From NCBI RefSeq assembly GCF_907164915.1, contig NC_061868.1:24051819-24115818 (forward strand): DNA of 64,000 bases, in the 5' to 3' direction. Under the pieces are notes generated by a model. It was given only the letters and a program-made list of their open reading frames with translations, made no database searches and was not told where the DNA came from. Positions 19,783-31,586 of this stretch are shown here, in pieces. The number at the start of each line of letters is the position of its first letter. The stretch's first letter is position 1. The DNA is from Impatiens glandulifera (taxonomy: Eukaryota > Streptophyta > Magnoliopsida > Ericales > Balsaminaceae). The position numbers and the translations under genes are program-made.

Positions 19783-22700
19783 GAATGGAAGTAAGAAGGT
19801 CCTTAAACCACACTTTATTTTGCTAAATGATGTGGTGGCAAAAGCGCTTCAGGGGAAGGTTGGATCGTTCAATCTCTATAGTCAAGATCGATTTGACTAT
19901 ATGTGTGTCATCTTAAAGGGGATCCAGGTCAACTAGGCCTCAACGTTATTTCATAATCTTTACTTCTCCATCAACTAGGAGAACAAGGAAAGTGTAACCT
20001 TCGCTGCCCAACTAAGCCGTTTATTGGAGCATTTGGGGGTTCCAACGGGTGAACCTGAACCGATCAACTCGACTAGGGTGTATACTGTGTTCACAATCGC
20101 CAACACCCTAGTCAGAATGAAGAACCTTAAAGAATCGCCCTTAAGTGCTTCTAGCCAACAGACATGTGGAAAATATGTTACCCGATCCAGACAACCAACC
20201 GCTTCCTTTTTATGGACAGGAGCAAAGAGATCAAAAACATTCAACGAATTAGATGCTAGTTCTACTAGCCTAAGAAGCTCTTCAAAGAAGGATTCTAAAA
20301 AAGTCGATTCCAGAGTCAGGCAAGGTCCAGTCGACCTTGCCACCATTCCATTGTCTCCCTTGTCTCCGGCTGCCAGTCATTTGCGGAGATCTTCAAGGTC
20401 ATCTGTTTCAAAAGGTGACAAGTCAAAGGCGCCCCGTGCGTCTAAATCGATGAAGGCGTCATCAAAGGTAACCTCTTCTCAACCCCTGGCCGATGTGCCC
20501 AAATTTGATGTTCCTGTAATGGAACAGGATAAATCTGTTTTTATTCCTGAAAAGAAATATGCTGCAGGGCCTGTTGTTGAGTCAACTGGTCCAAATATTG
20601 AGAATCTTGACAGGACTGTGTCTCCTGTTCACCAACCTGATCCAGTAGTCGCTGGTGCTACAGAGTTCGTTCAACTAGAACAAGGTGCAGTCCTTACCCT
20701 TGTGGCTGGTGGTACCGCTGAAAAGGCTCCCTCTATTTCTTTCAGAGAGCCTTCATTCTCAAATCACATTTCAAAAGATTCCATAGTAACCGGGAAGGTC
20801 ACTCGAGGCGAACTTCCTCCTAGACTCTTCAAGAAACCACAATCTTCTCATGAATTGATGCGCTCCACAAGACAGTCCCGTGGAATTGTATTTGGTGAAC
20901 CAAGACCATTTTCAAAATCTGTTGAGATTATTGGAAAAGGGAAGAATGTTGTAAATGACGAAAATGAAGATATCTTTGAGGCAACATGCATTGTTGAACT
21001 CATGAGGAATCAAGTCAAAGCCATAGTTGCTGAGAAGATAGAAATTTTTTACTCTTGGATCCATAACAGATTGTCAATCCAGTATGATGAGGTCATCACG
21101 GGTTCAGGAATAAGCAGTCAATGGCATAAGCTTGAATCCAATGAAAAGAAGGTTCTGAAATGGGCCAAAACTTCGGAGGTGTCTGAAGCTCTGAAGAGAA
21201 AGGATCTTATAAAAGCATGTCTAAGAGGATGAGCTTTATTTCCCATTCTTGAAGCCAGAAAAGAAAATTTCAATCCAATTGAGAAGGGTGATGAAGTAGA
21301 AGTGAAGGCTTTAAAGAGATTAGACGATCATGGCTGACTATCTTTCTCTAGTCACTCGGCATGTTGATGGAGCTAATTGCTCAGGAGTTAGCTAATTTGG
21401 TAGCTCCTCCGATGAAGATGAATCAATGGATATCTCTCTTGATCATGCTGATACAGATGAACAAGCTACTGCTCTTCTGATAGAACTTGGAAATCTCTCT
21501 ACAGAAGAAAGATGTCTACTGGATCAACCTGTTATCGAGCAAGATGAGGAACCTATTCAAGAGAATCCGTCCTTAGAAGAAGAAGAAGAAATTTTTCAAG
21601 AGCCTGAACAAGCTCTTGTAACTCAAGAAGAAGATATTGTTAAAGAGCCGGTCCAAGCTCTTGTAACGCAAGAGGAAGAAATTGTTGAGGAACATGTTCA
21701 AACTCCTAACATAAATGAAGAAGAGGTGAAATCCCCTACTGTCAGAATAGAGGGATCTCAAGAAAAAGAGGCTGAAGTTAGTCAGCCTGAGGTTATCAAA
21801 TCCGAGGGGGAACCCTCAAAAGACCAAAATGTTGAAGAAAGTTCCTCATCTAAGGGGGAGCATGATCAAAATGCTAGAATTGTCAAGCCTCTACCATTTC
21901 CTGAGATTAATGCTGGTAATCTTTATGAAAATATTCTCAATCCTCTTCACAGTACGGGAAATTTGTATGAAAGATTTCAAAGGGAAGAAGAAGAGTTGGA
22001 AGAAGAAAAGCGAAATAAATCTTGAAATGAGTCTAAGAATGATGAACCCGAGCAATCCCTGCAGATTCACACTCAATTTAACCCAATTCAGAGCATGGCA
22101 GCAGAATCACAAGATAATTCATCCAATGAAGGATCTTCCACTAACGGTTCCAAGCTTCTAAAGTCGATGACATCTCTACTTACCTCTCTTCGGAAGAATA
22201 TGGCAACTCTGGGATCGAATATGATAAAGATCTTGAAGACCCAGAAAGAGGACAAAAAAGACTTTGCTGAACATGTCAAAATCCTTAACGAATTGAATAA
22301 GACACAGAAGAAGAATACGTATGAGACTCATGTCTCAAATTCAAATTTCTCCAAATTTGAAAAGAAGCTATTCAGTCGTCAATCGAAAATGATGAGCCTT
22401 GAAAGGCAAATTAATCTTGATAATCAACAAGAGATTATGGAAACAATGGAATTATTTCAGAATCAGCTGGTTGAAATTCAAGGCAGCATGAGAAGAACAG
22501 ATGCTAAAAGACTGGAGTATGCCGACTCCACTGCAAGGAAATTTTTAGCTCAAGAGAATGCAAAACCTGGTGCTGAGAAAAAAGAGACTCATATTACTCA
22601 AGGTGAGCCTAGTAGAAGAAGTGACGGTGTATCAACCGACACCAGATCCAAACGATTATCAATCGGTGATGAAAATCCAAGGCCAACCAAAAGAGGCGGA

Positions 22701-22829
22701 GGCCGAAGTAGTGGTAGAGATCGTGGTAGGCGATCTGGTAGTGATCGCGGAGGTCGTACCAGTGGTGGTGATCGTGGTCGGAGATCTGGTGGAAGCGGTC
22801 GGGGTGGACGTGCTCTTCCTCCGTTCTAA
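19783..22829 (+). pseudogene. Copia post-pol accessory ORF, coiled-coil and RGG-tailed copy, broken
   Basis: Related to the ORFs at 49132, 50361, 51726 and 62379 (minus): VN*ASTLFHNL matches VNWSKVLF and VNWTSFLF, so the TAG at 19934 replaces a Trp. A second TAG is at 19976. Then come a 402-codon frame (20024-21232, basic Ser/Lys-rich then helical), a frameshift near 21330, an acidic Glu-rich repeat (EEIFQEPEQALVTQEE, about 21570-21720), a stop at 22023, a helical coiled-coil-like part (22095-22560) and an Arg/Gly tail of RGG type (22690-22820: DRGRRSGSDRGGRTSGGDRG). The tail suggests nucleic-acid binding (inference). The N-terminus is lost at the junction with the LTR at 19782. Confidence 0.7.
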
Positions 22830-23091
22830 AACTTGCTAACTGGTGAAGGGATGAGCGGTGGAGGATTCACCTATCCAATCGATCCTCAAAAGAAAAGGGA
22901 AGAACAATAATCTCCTCTCTTCTACTTTGTAAACTTTTAAACTATGTTTCTTTAACTATATTTTTGAATATTGGTTTTTGGAAAGAAGTTGTGTAAGTTG
23001 GATGAACAATTTCTACTCTTAATTTTATATGATGAATGCTTAATTTGTTACTTATACAAAGTTTCAATCTCATCATAAAAAATGGGGAAAT
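22830..23091 (+). other. Copia 3' untranslated region and polypurine tract
   Basis: AT-rich spacer after the accessory ORF. The purine tract AAAAAATGGGGAAAT (about 23077-23091) abuts the LTR start TGTTGGG at 23092. Confidence 0.7.
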
Positions 23092-24276
23092 TGTTGGGTC
23101 AAATTATTTTGACTAATTGTTGAAATAGTTTGACTATTAGAATTTTGATGATGAAATGATGAATGGATAATCTATGCGTCTAATTATTTTTAATACAGGT
23201 GTATCGAAATCAGATTATATTAGACTTGGTCCTAATGAGGTCCATTAGACCGATTTGGCTTTTGATGCACGAAGTTAGACGTGCAGTCTAACTAGTGGTG
23301 TTAAACGTGCAGTCTAACTAGTTGAGTTAAACGTGAAGTCTAACTAGCGTTGTTAGACGTGCAGTCTAACTAGTTGAGTTAGACTGGCAGTCTAACTAGC
23401 GGTGTTAGACGTGCAGTCTAACTGGTTGAGTTATACGTGCATTCTAACTAACACACGAAGTTAGACATGTAGTCTAACCAGTTGAATTAGACGTGGAGTC
23501 TAATGGAAAGAGAAAGTTAGACGCGCAGTCTAAATCCTTCAGACTAGTCTGAAGTTGAACCGTAATTAGACGTGGAGTCTAATGGAATGTGAAAGTTAGA
23601 TGTGCAGTCTAACTGGTGAAAGTTAGATGTACAGTCTAATTGGTGAAAGTTAGACATGCAGTCTAACTCCTTCAGATTAGTCTGAAATTATTGTAATTAG
23701 ACGTGAGGTCTAATCTCATTAGACCAGGTGGTCTAATGGATCCTGTTATTAGACGGGGACGTCTGATTTCATTAGATGATGTCGTCTAATTGAAATACGT
23801 CTAATGCCATGCTTAAGCAGTTGCTTGAAGCTAGCACCTGCCTACCCACGTGTTCTAGCTGTACGCTACTGCTGCTTCACTTTCTAATGAAGATCAGTAC
23901 GATAGCCAGCTGCAACCAATCAACTAATTCCATGTAAGCGAATATCCTTCACACTACTTGTTTTGCAGGTACATTTCTGAAGAATATTTGGCGCACTACT
24001 TGTTGTGTACGACCACGATCCTTGTATTAATAGTCCGCTGTGTACTATGGAGGCGTTCCAATGGAATCTCTCCACGTGTCATTATGAAGATTTGACCGTT
24101 AGTACCCACTCCTTATTTAAAGAATCTAAAGGACAACGGACAATCTCTGGATCTCTCGCTCGCATTCTAAGAAGAATCTCTGGAATTATTGAGAAATCAA
24201 GCTCTTGAACTTTCAAACCGTTAACTACTTTCCTGATTTAATGTGTGTTAATCAAGAGAGAGTTAGAATCAAAGCA
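23092..24276 (+). repeat. Copia LTR with palindromic minisatellite, 3' truncated
   Basis: Starts TGTTGGGTCAAATTATTTTGAC like the LTRs at 24888 and 61317 (minus). It matches the 24888 LTR until AATCAAAGCA (24276), where R/U5 is replaced by a fragment of accessory ORF. It contains the palindrome array 23271-23800. Confidence 0.85.
23271..23800 (+). repeat. Palindromic minisatellite array (GTTAGAC/GTCTAAC)
   Basis: About 18 units of roughly 26 bp. The core GTTAGACGTGCAGTCTAAC is a 7-bp inverted repeat around GTGCA; spacers are short (TAGCGGT, TAGTTGA, TGGTGAAA). Variants keep pairing: ATTAGAC...GTCTAAT and TTAGACCaggtGGTCTAA, plus the full palindrome CTTCAGACTAGTCTGAAG (about 23539). Confidence 0.9.
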
Positions 24277-24590
24277 AGTTTTGTACGAAGGTTTTTGAGA
24301 TAATGGTGGCTATCACAATGGGTGTACCCATCAACTAGACAAGCTTTCTCTTCGGAAACCTTGTTAGAATGATTTGTGCCCGGAAAACGATCTTTTGTTT
24401 TGACGGTCCTCTTGGTGCTTTCCTTTGCTTCCTTCTTGATGATCCTCGTAACTAGTATCATCTAACTTCCAAAACTCTGAATAACCAAAAGGTTGTTGAT
24501 TATATTTTCAGGGTAAAGAGGATAAAATCGAAGAAAAGGAAAAGAGATGTATCCAACCCCCCTCTAACCGCAGTCTTAGAGATTCCTTAG
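24277..24590 (+). pseudogene. 3' end of copia accessory ORF, fragment
   Basis: The + frame KVFEIMVAIT...PIN*TSFLFGNLVRM matches the minus-strand ORF at 61621-62379 almost residue for residue. The Trp after PIN is a stop, and a further stop follows. It ends KKRKRDVSNPPLTAVLEIP* at 24590, with a basic nuclear-signal-like stretch shared with the copy at 61621. It is fused to LTR sequence at 24276, so it is a recombination product. Confidence 0.75.
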
Positions 24591-24887
24591 GTTGAATATT
24601 CTCCTTTCCAGATGATGTTTAAGAAGAAGAAGAGGAAGAAAAGATCCTTTGATGTTATTTTGTTCTATTTTGAACTTATTTTTTGTTATTTTTGGGAAAT
24701 GTTTTGTATGTTTCTATTGAGAACAATCCTGATTATATGATTAATCTGACACTGGTATTTTGTGTTAATGGATTTAATTCATATGGTATGTTACTATGTA
24801 AATAGGGGTTTGTTTATATTTATATGATGGATACGTTAACTTGTTATCTATGCAGGATTTCAATCTCATCATCAAAAAGGGGGAAAT
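24591..24887 (+). other. Copia 3' untranslated region and polypurine tract
   Basis: AT-rich spacer ending in the purine tract AAAAAGGGGGAAAT directly before the LTR start at 24888. Confidence 0.7.
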
Positions 24888-26488
24888 TGTTGGGTCAAAT
24901 TATTTTGACTAAGTGTTGAAATAGTTTGACTATTGGAATTTTGATGATGAATGGATAATCTATGCACGGAGTTAGACGTGCAGTCTAACTAGCGGAGTTA
25001 GACGTGGAGTCTAACTAGCGGAGTTAGACGTGCAGTCTAACTAGCGGAGTTAGACGTGCAGTCCAACTAGCGGTGTTAGACGTGTAGTCTAACTAGCGGA
25101 GTTAGACGTGCAGTCTAACTAGTTGAGTTAGACATGCAGTGTAACACACGGAGTTAGACGTGTAGTCTAACTAGTTGAATTAGACATACAGTCTAACACA
25201 CGGAGTTAGACGTGCAGTTTAACTAGTTGAATTAGACATGGAGTCTAATGGAAAGAGAAAGTTAGACATGCAGTTTAACTCCTTCAGACTAGTCTGAAGT
25301 GGAACCGTAATTAGATGTTGAGTCTAATAGAATGTGAAAGTTAGACGTGCAGTCTAACTGGTGAAAGTTAGACGTGCAGTCTAACTGGTGAAAGTTAGAC
25401 GTGCAGTCTAACTGGTGTAAGTTAGACGTGCAGTCTAACTGGTGAAAGTTAAACGTGCAGTCTAACTGGTGAAAGTTAGACGTGCAGTCTAACTCCTTCA
25501 GATTAGTCTGAAGTGATTGTAATTAGACGTGAAGTCTAATCTCATTAGACCAGATGGTCTAATGGATCCTGTTATTAGACGGGGGCGTCTGATTTTATTA
25601 GACGAGGTCGTCTAATTAAAATACGTCTAATGCCATGCTTAAGCAGTTGCTTGAAGCTAGCACCCGCCTACCCACGTGCTCTAGTTGTACGCTACTCCTG
25701 CTCCACTTTCTAGTGAAGATCAGTACGACAGCCAACTGCAACCAATCAACCAATGCCACGTAAGAGAATATCCTTCACATTACTTGTTTTGCAGGTACAT
25801 CTCTGAAGAATATTCGGCGCACTACCAGTTGTGTACGGCCACGATCCTTGTATTCAGAGTCTATTGTGTACTATGGAGGTGTTCCAATGGAAGCTCGCCA
25901 CGTGTCATTATAAAGATTCGACCTTTGGTACCTGTTCCTTATTTAAAGAATCTCAAGGACAACAGACGAACAGCCTAAACTTTGAGTGAACAAGACGAAT
26001 AATCGATTTATCATTTTTTATACTCAGATTATTGAAACTGTTAGCTGCTTTCTTGCTTTACTGTGTGTTAATCAAGAGAGAGTTAGAATCAAAGCATCGT
26101 TTTAGCTGAGTGATATTCTTCATTATATTGTAAGTTGAACAAAGTCTATTTTATTCAACTGTGAGCTATTCGTACAAACTGTATTTGATTCAAAGCATAT
26201 TATAGTGAATCCTTTCGGTAGTTAGAAGAAAGGGTGACGTAGGAGAGTTTTCTCCGAACATCCATAAACAAATTGCTGTGTTGTTCCTTTCTGTCATCTT
26301 CTCATTCTTGATCCTAAGCTTCAAACCTAAGTAAACATTTCCGCACTTGATTCTGTTTCAAGTGTTTACAAGGGTTTGCGTAGAATAGAAAGTGAATTAA
26401 ATCCTTAACAAGATTTCTTTCAAACTGTTTTTCATAAGCCTTCATCAATCGCCAGACCCCCGTCTCTATTGATTAAACGATCCTATCA
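24888..26488 (+). repeat. Copia 3' LTR with palindromic minisatellite, complete
   Basis: Begins TGTTGGG and ends GATCCTATCA; 1601 bp. It contains the palindrome array, the conserved GGGTGACGTAG motif (26225-26268) and the ACTTGA/TCAAGT stem (26345-26362). It shares its whole plan with the minus-strand LTR 59620-61317. Confidence 0.85.
24965..25630 (+). repeat. Palindromic minisatellite array, second copy
   Basis: About 22 units of GTTAGACGTGCAGTCTAAC type with 26-27 bp period, more homogeneous than the array at 23271. It also holds CTTCAGACTAGTCTGAAG near 25274 and ATTAGACCagatGGTCTAAT near 25545. Confidence 0.9.
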
Positions 26489-27531
26489 TATGACATATAT
26501 TTTGCCAATTTATTTTTTTTTTAATATGTTTTTGGGTTAAATAAATAATTTTTATGTATTAAATGGATACCACATTTGATCCTAAATTATATATTATACT
26601 TAAATTTTTTCTAAAATTATTTTAAGATAAAATGAGTATAACATTTATCCCGAATAATTTTATTTTATTTGACCATTTTCATTACTTAATTAGGTTTAAA
26701 TTATTATAATAATTAATTTAATTAATTTTTGTAATTAGACTTTGTGTTTAGGGTTAATTATTTTATTTTTATTGATTTGAAAATAAATTAAATAATTATT
26801 TCAACTATATGAATTCATTGAATATTTAAATTTTTAGTGTTTACAACATTAATACAGTTACAAAACCTAAATCACAAAACTATAATATCTAAATCCATAT
26901 AATATAGTTAGGAGACCTAAATAAAAAACAACAATATCCAAAATCCAAATAATACATTTATGAGACCTAAATCTCAAAACCACAATATCCAAATAAATGA
27001 AGAAATAAGTGAGACATACCTTTCATGTCCGTCCATATTATCTTATAGGCTAACGACTTTGCTAACGGTTGTCAAGCCCCCCTCCATTGGGCTGCCACAT
27101 TCCCATAAAAAAATGTAATTTTTTTGGCTGTCCTAATTTTTAATATATTTAAATAAAAGTTCATATATTTTACTAAAATTCATAAAAAAAAATTATAAAT
27201 GTGTTGCCCTAGTCCATAATCTTTCTGGGCTTACCCTAAGATCAGTTAGGTCGATTGTTATTGTTGTTGGGAGGACTGGGAAGGGGTTCACATGGGTCTA
27301 TCTAGCCGAAAGATAAGACCGATAAACAATGTAAAAAAATGAAAAACTATTATATTTATTCGGTATAACTTCGAATATATATAATGTAAATATTAGAATA
27401 AATTTGTTTATTTATTTTTGTTAATGATAACTCAAATTGGAGGACTGCTACAACCAGACCTATTATACTATTATCACCAACTCTATAGCTTCAACTTGCA
27501 TGATAGCTTCATTTAAATCCTTGAAACACTC
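26489..27531. other. AT-rich intergenic stretch
   Basis: No gene seen. A loose tandem repeat of about 55 bp lies at 26858-27000 (ACCTAAATC.CAAAAC.ACAATATCCAAAT, three copies). Otherwise low-complexity AT. Confidence 0.5.
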
Positions 27532-28015
27532 TATTAAACTTTAAACTATAACTGAGGCTTTCGAGTTCTTTAATTCAAGAAACGGGTTCTTGATTGTTGG
27601 GACCAAGGATGGAATTCAATACTCAAACACAGCGGACATAGAGCGAGGAGAGAATTCAAGGTTAAAGGGAGGAGAAACCGGGGTGAGAAGAGAATACTAC
27701 TGGAATACACCTAGTAGTCCAAGAAAGAGGTTCAAGGCCGAGAGAATAACTTAAGTAACAAATTTCACAAGTTCAATTTCATAGCCCAAAAAGTGGGGTG
27801 GGCATCAGCATTTATAGAGGCTGAATTACCCAAGAGTCGGTTACAATTCTATTACAACAACTTTAGGGACTTAGTCAACAATCAGTTTTGTGGGAATAGA
27901 AAAACAGAATTAAAATATTATTATGTTATGAAAACAGAGTTCCCGACAGAGTCTCTAGCCTCAAGTGTTCCATAGGACCGTGGATGGTGCATTTTCTTAT
28001 TCATGGATCGTAACA
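27532..28015 (-). repeat. 3' LTR of chromovirus
   Basis: Matches 34133-34615. On the minus strand it starts TGTTACGATCC after the purine tract GATGGGAGAGATGA (28016-28030). Its end TTTAATA has lost the terminal CA by mutation. Confidence 0.85.
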
Positions 28016-28089
28016 TCATCTCTCCCATCAGAAGTTCGTCGACCCCAACAAAGAGAATGTTGTCTTGTTTGCCTCTTTGCTGCTAGCAT

Positions 28090-29052
28090 CTACGGGAATT
28101 GAATGCTTATCACATCTATATCTTCCCAAGTTTGGTCTTCTGTTTGGGCCCCATCCCAATTGATTAACAACTGTTTTTTCATTTTCCCATGCACCATTAT
28201 GTCTTGTTCACCCACAATTTTTCCGGTCCTTTTTGGTCGTGTTCTAAGTTGGGGAATATTTTCAACAACAGCAGGGATACCTTGGAATGATTTTAATTGC
28301 GAGACATAGAAGACATTGTGTATCCTGTTGTCGGTTCCGAGTTCCAGCTTGTAAGAAACTTCCCCAATCTTTTCCAACACTTCAAAAGGCCCAAAATACT
28401 TTAGTGAGAGCTTGTGGAATAACTTCTGAACTGAACGTTGTCTATATGGCTGTAACTTCACCAATGCCCAGCTACCCACTTGCAATGTGACATCTTTTCT
28501 CTTCTTGTCCTACTGCTGCTTCATACGATTCTGGGCTCTTTTCAAATGGAATTTTATGAGTTGGAGTGCGGCTTCCCTGGCTGTTAGTGATACATCCACT
28601 TCTTCCACTCTCGAGTCTCCTACTACATATGGTGTGTGGACCGGAGGGGGGTATCCATATATGGCTTCGAAAGGTGTTGTTTGTATTGTTGTATGGAAAT
28701 TAGTATTATACCACCATTCAGCCAAAGGCAACCAGTGTACCCAATCTTTCGGAGTTTGGCTAGCCATGCAACGTAGATAAGTGACCAAGCATTTGTTGAC
28801 TATCTTGGTCTTGCCATCCGTCTGGGGGTGATAGGCTAAGGATAAAGCTTGTTTCACTCCTTGTATACTAAAAAATTCCCGCCAGAAGGTTCTTAAGAAC
28901 ACTTTGCCCCGATCACTGATGATGGTTGTTGGCATTCCGTGGAGCTTGGAAACGTTGACCACAAATAATTCAACTACTATCCGGGCAGAAAAGGGGTGTT
29001 GCAGACTCATAAAGTGGGCCATTTTCGATAGTCTGTCAACTACCACAAACAT
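28090..29052 (-). pseudogene. int: Chromovirus integrase core and chromodomain, broken
   Basis: One frame split by a TAG at 28510. The integrase core has VVVDRLSKMAHF, ISDRG with the second catalytic Asp, and HPQTDGKTKIVNK, where relatives read QTE: the catalytic Glu is Lys here, so strand transfer would fail even without the stop. The C-terminal frame (28485-28090) has KYFGPFEVLEKIGEVSYKLEL (GPF/Y region) and ends with a chromodomain (LINWDGAQTEDQTWEDI), the part thought to target chromovirus insertion to chromatin marks. The HHCC part (29060-29220) is not readable in one frame. Confidence 0.85.
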
Positions 29053-29217
29053 AACAATTTACCTTTTGACTTAGGCAAGCTTTCAATGAAATCCATGGAG
29101 ACCGATTCCCAAAATCGATTGGGAATTTCTAAGGGCTAAAGAAGACCCCTATATGCTGAGTTATCATGTTTATTATTTAGGCAAACTTCACAAGTTCGGA
29201 CAAATTCTATAATATCT

Positions 29218-30099
29218 TTAAGCATCCCTGGACAAGAGTAAACAAGCTGCATTTTCTTCTGGGTGACCAGAGTCCCCGAATGCCCCCTTTTGCTCCCAAG
29301 TGCATGGCTGCAATCTGAGATCGTTATTGTTTCCCACCACCAACCGGTCCCTTTTTCTTAACAACCCTTGGTCATATGACCATTCTAGGTGAGAATCAGC
29401 ATTAGCAAGAATTTCACGAATGACTTTGGCTAAGTGAGGATCTTCTTCATAGCTTTCCTGAATTGGTTTTTGGACAGCAATGTGATAGACCGAAATTCCT
29501 GCACATTGGACACCTGCTACCCGCCTAGACAAAGCATCTGCCACCAAGTTTTCTTTTCCCCTTTTATATTGAACAACAAAATCGTATCCCACCAATTTAT
29601 AGAGCCATTTTTCTTGTGCCGGGGTTTGAACTCTTTGTTCCAGCAAGTATTTAAAAGCTTCATGATCGGTCTTCATAATGAATTGCTTGTACCTAAGGTA
29701 AGATCTCCACTTCTTCACCGTAAATGTCAAGGCCATCAGCTGTTTTTCATACGTGGATGATGGTAACTTCTCTAGTTCAATCGCCTTGCTTATGAATGAA
29801 ATGGGTCGACCTTCTTGCATTAATACTTCCCCTATACCAACTCCGCTTGCATCGGTCTCTACTACAAAGGAAATATTGAAATTTGGAAGCGCCAGGACTA
29901 GAGGGGAAAGCATACGCTGCTTCAATAATAAGAATGCATCTTCAACTTCTTTATTCCATTCAAACTGACCTTTCTTCAACGGGATCGTGAGGGGTCGTGC
30001 TATGGAGCCGTAGCCTTTTATAAATCTTCTATAGTATCCGGTCAGACCAAGGAACCCTTTCAATTGCTTAGGAGATTCTGGAATTGGCCATGTGCTCAT
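29218..30099 (-). pseudogene. pol: Chromovirus RNase H and integrase N-terminus, broken
   Basis: Starts in the RT connection (PKQLKGFLGLTGYYRRFIKGYG), then RNase H with VVETDASGVGIGEVLMQ, TYEKQLMAL, MKTDHEAFKYLL and ENLVADALSRR. The last 30 codons leave the family pattern, so a frameshift lies near 29290 before the zinc-binding part of integrase. Confidence 0.85.
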
Positions 30100-30125
30100 T
30101 GCTTCTAACTTTGTTGGATCCGTGG

Positions 30126-31586
30126 CTACACCATTCTCGTCAAGGATATGGCCAAGATAGGAAATTTGTTTGCACCCAAAATTACATTTCCCCTATTAAG
30201 GAATAACTCGTTATGTTGCAATATTGAAAGTACCTTATGTAGGTGCTGTATATGTTCCTTCCAGCTCGGGCTGTATACTAGGATGTCATCAAAAAATACT
30301 AGCACGAACTTCCTTTGGAATGGTTTCAGGGTCGCATTCATTAGGCTTTGGAACGAGGATGGTGCATTGGTTAGGCCGAATGGAATCACCAAAAACTCAT
30401 ACAGGCCTTCATGAATCCGGAATGATGTTTTGTGATAGTCATCTGGGTGCATCCTTATCTGGTGGAACTCTGAGCGCAAATCAATCTTGGAAAAAAACCT
30501 GGACCCATGCAATTCTTCCATTAATTCTTCAATGACCGGAATAGGAAATTTATCCTTAATGGTTGCTGAGTTGAGCCGCTTATAATCAATACACATTCTC
30601 CAGGATAAGTCTTTCTTTCTAACCAACACCACAAGGGCGGAAAAAGAGCTGTGGCTTCTCCTTATGACACCCCTATCCAGCATATCGTTGACCAAGTGTT
30701 CAACTTCTGTCTTCTGTAGGACAGGATATCGGTAAGGACGCAGGCATACAGCTTCTGTGCCTTCCTTTAGTGGGATGCGGTGATTCTGTTCCCTGGCGGG
30801 TGGTAAGTCATTAGGTTGCTGGAATATTGGGCTGAAGTCATCTAGCATTTGCTGAAGGTCTTCAGGAATATCATTTGGCGGCCTTGTAGAGAGTGAGAAA
30901 AATTGTGCCTCGTTTTCACTTCTTATTTGGATCATGGCAGCAACATTGCCTTTATTTAATAACTTCTCTAGGTGATCACCCTTCAATAAGTTTATTTGTG
31001 TATGGGGTATACCTTGCAAGACCGTGGTTATCCCTTCTTTTATAAAAGAGAGGGTTAATTTTTCAAAGTCCCATTTTGAAGGGCCTAGAGTAATCAGCCA
31101 TTCGATTCCCAGCACAATATCGTACCCTGTCATGGTCAATACCTTCATGTTTGTTTGATAAAACTTACCTTCCATAGACCATTTCAGATCTTGGCAAAAG
31201 TTAGAGCATAGAATGTTAGAGTCATCTGCCACTCGGACCGATAGCACTTGGGTTGGAAGTATGTCATGGCTAATGTTCTTCATTATCCTGCTATTAATGA
31301 AGTTGCCTGTATCTATTAGAATCACAACCGGTAGGTTCCCAACTTTACCAAGAATCTGGAGCGTTTGAAAGGTTTTAGAACCCGTCAATGCATGTAAAAA
31401 TATGGCTAGATCTTCCGCTGCGTCAAGCTGCAAAGGAGAATCATCAAGATCCACCTTCGGAGTAGGTTCTTGGAAACTTGGGGCGCTTTCCTTATCATTG
31501 GCCGAGACCATGAATAACTTTGATTTACATCTATGGTTGCTATTTTTCATCGCACGTGTAGTATAGGCCCTTCTTTCTCTTTTCAT
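30126..31586 (-). pseudogene. pol: Chromovirus protease and reverse transcriptase, broken
   Basis: Starts just after the zinc knuckle (NHRCKSKLF). Protease has ILIDTGNFINSRI (DTG). RT motifs are in order: CLRPYRYP, WRMCIDYKRLNSATIKDKFPIP, FFSKIDLRSEFHQIR (usually S/AGY), PFGLTNAPSSFQ and the catalytic VFFDDILVYS. The last 25 codons diverge because of a frameshift near 30160, after which the connection continues in the frame at 30099. Confidence 0.87.

Noticed and set aside
22558..22839. 93-codon frame rich in Val in the RGG region
   Set aside because: Shadow of the Arg/Gly repeat in another frame.
23271..25630. CRISPR-like look of regular palindromic repeats with short spacers
   Set aside because: The sequence is a plant nuclear retrotransposon LTR; spacers are not unique, units are only 26-27 bp, and no cas genes are present.
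27793..27975. Frames shared at 27793 and 34394 (MGWASAFIEAELPK...)
   Set aside because: Both lie in the chromovirus LTRs, on the strand opposite to the element; similarity is due to LTR identity, not to a gene.
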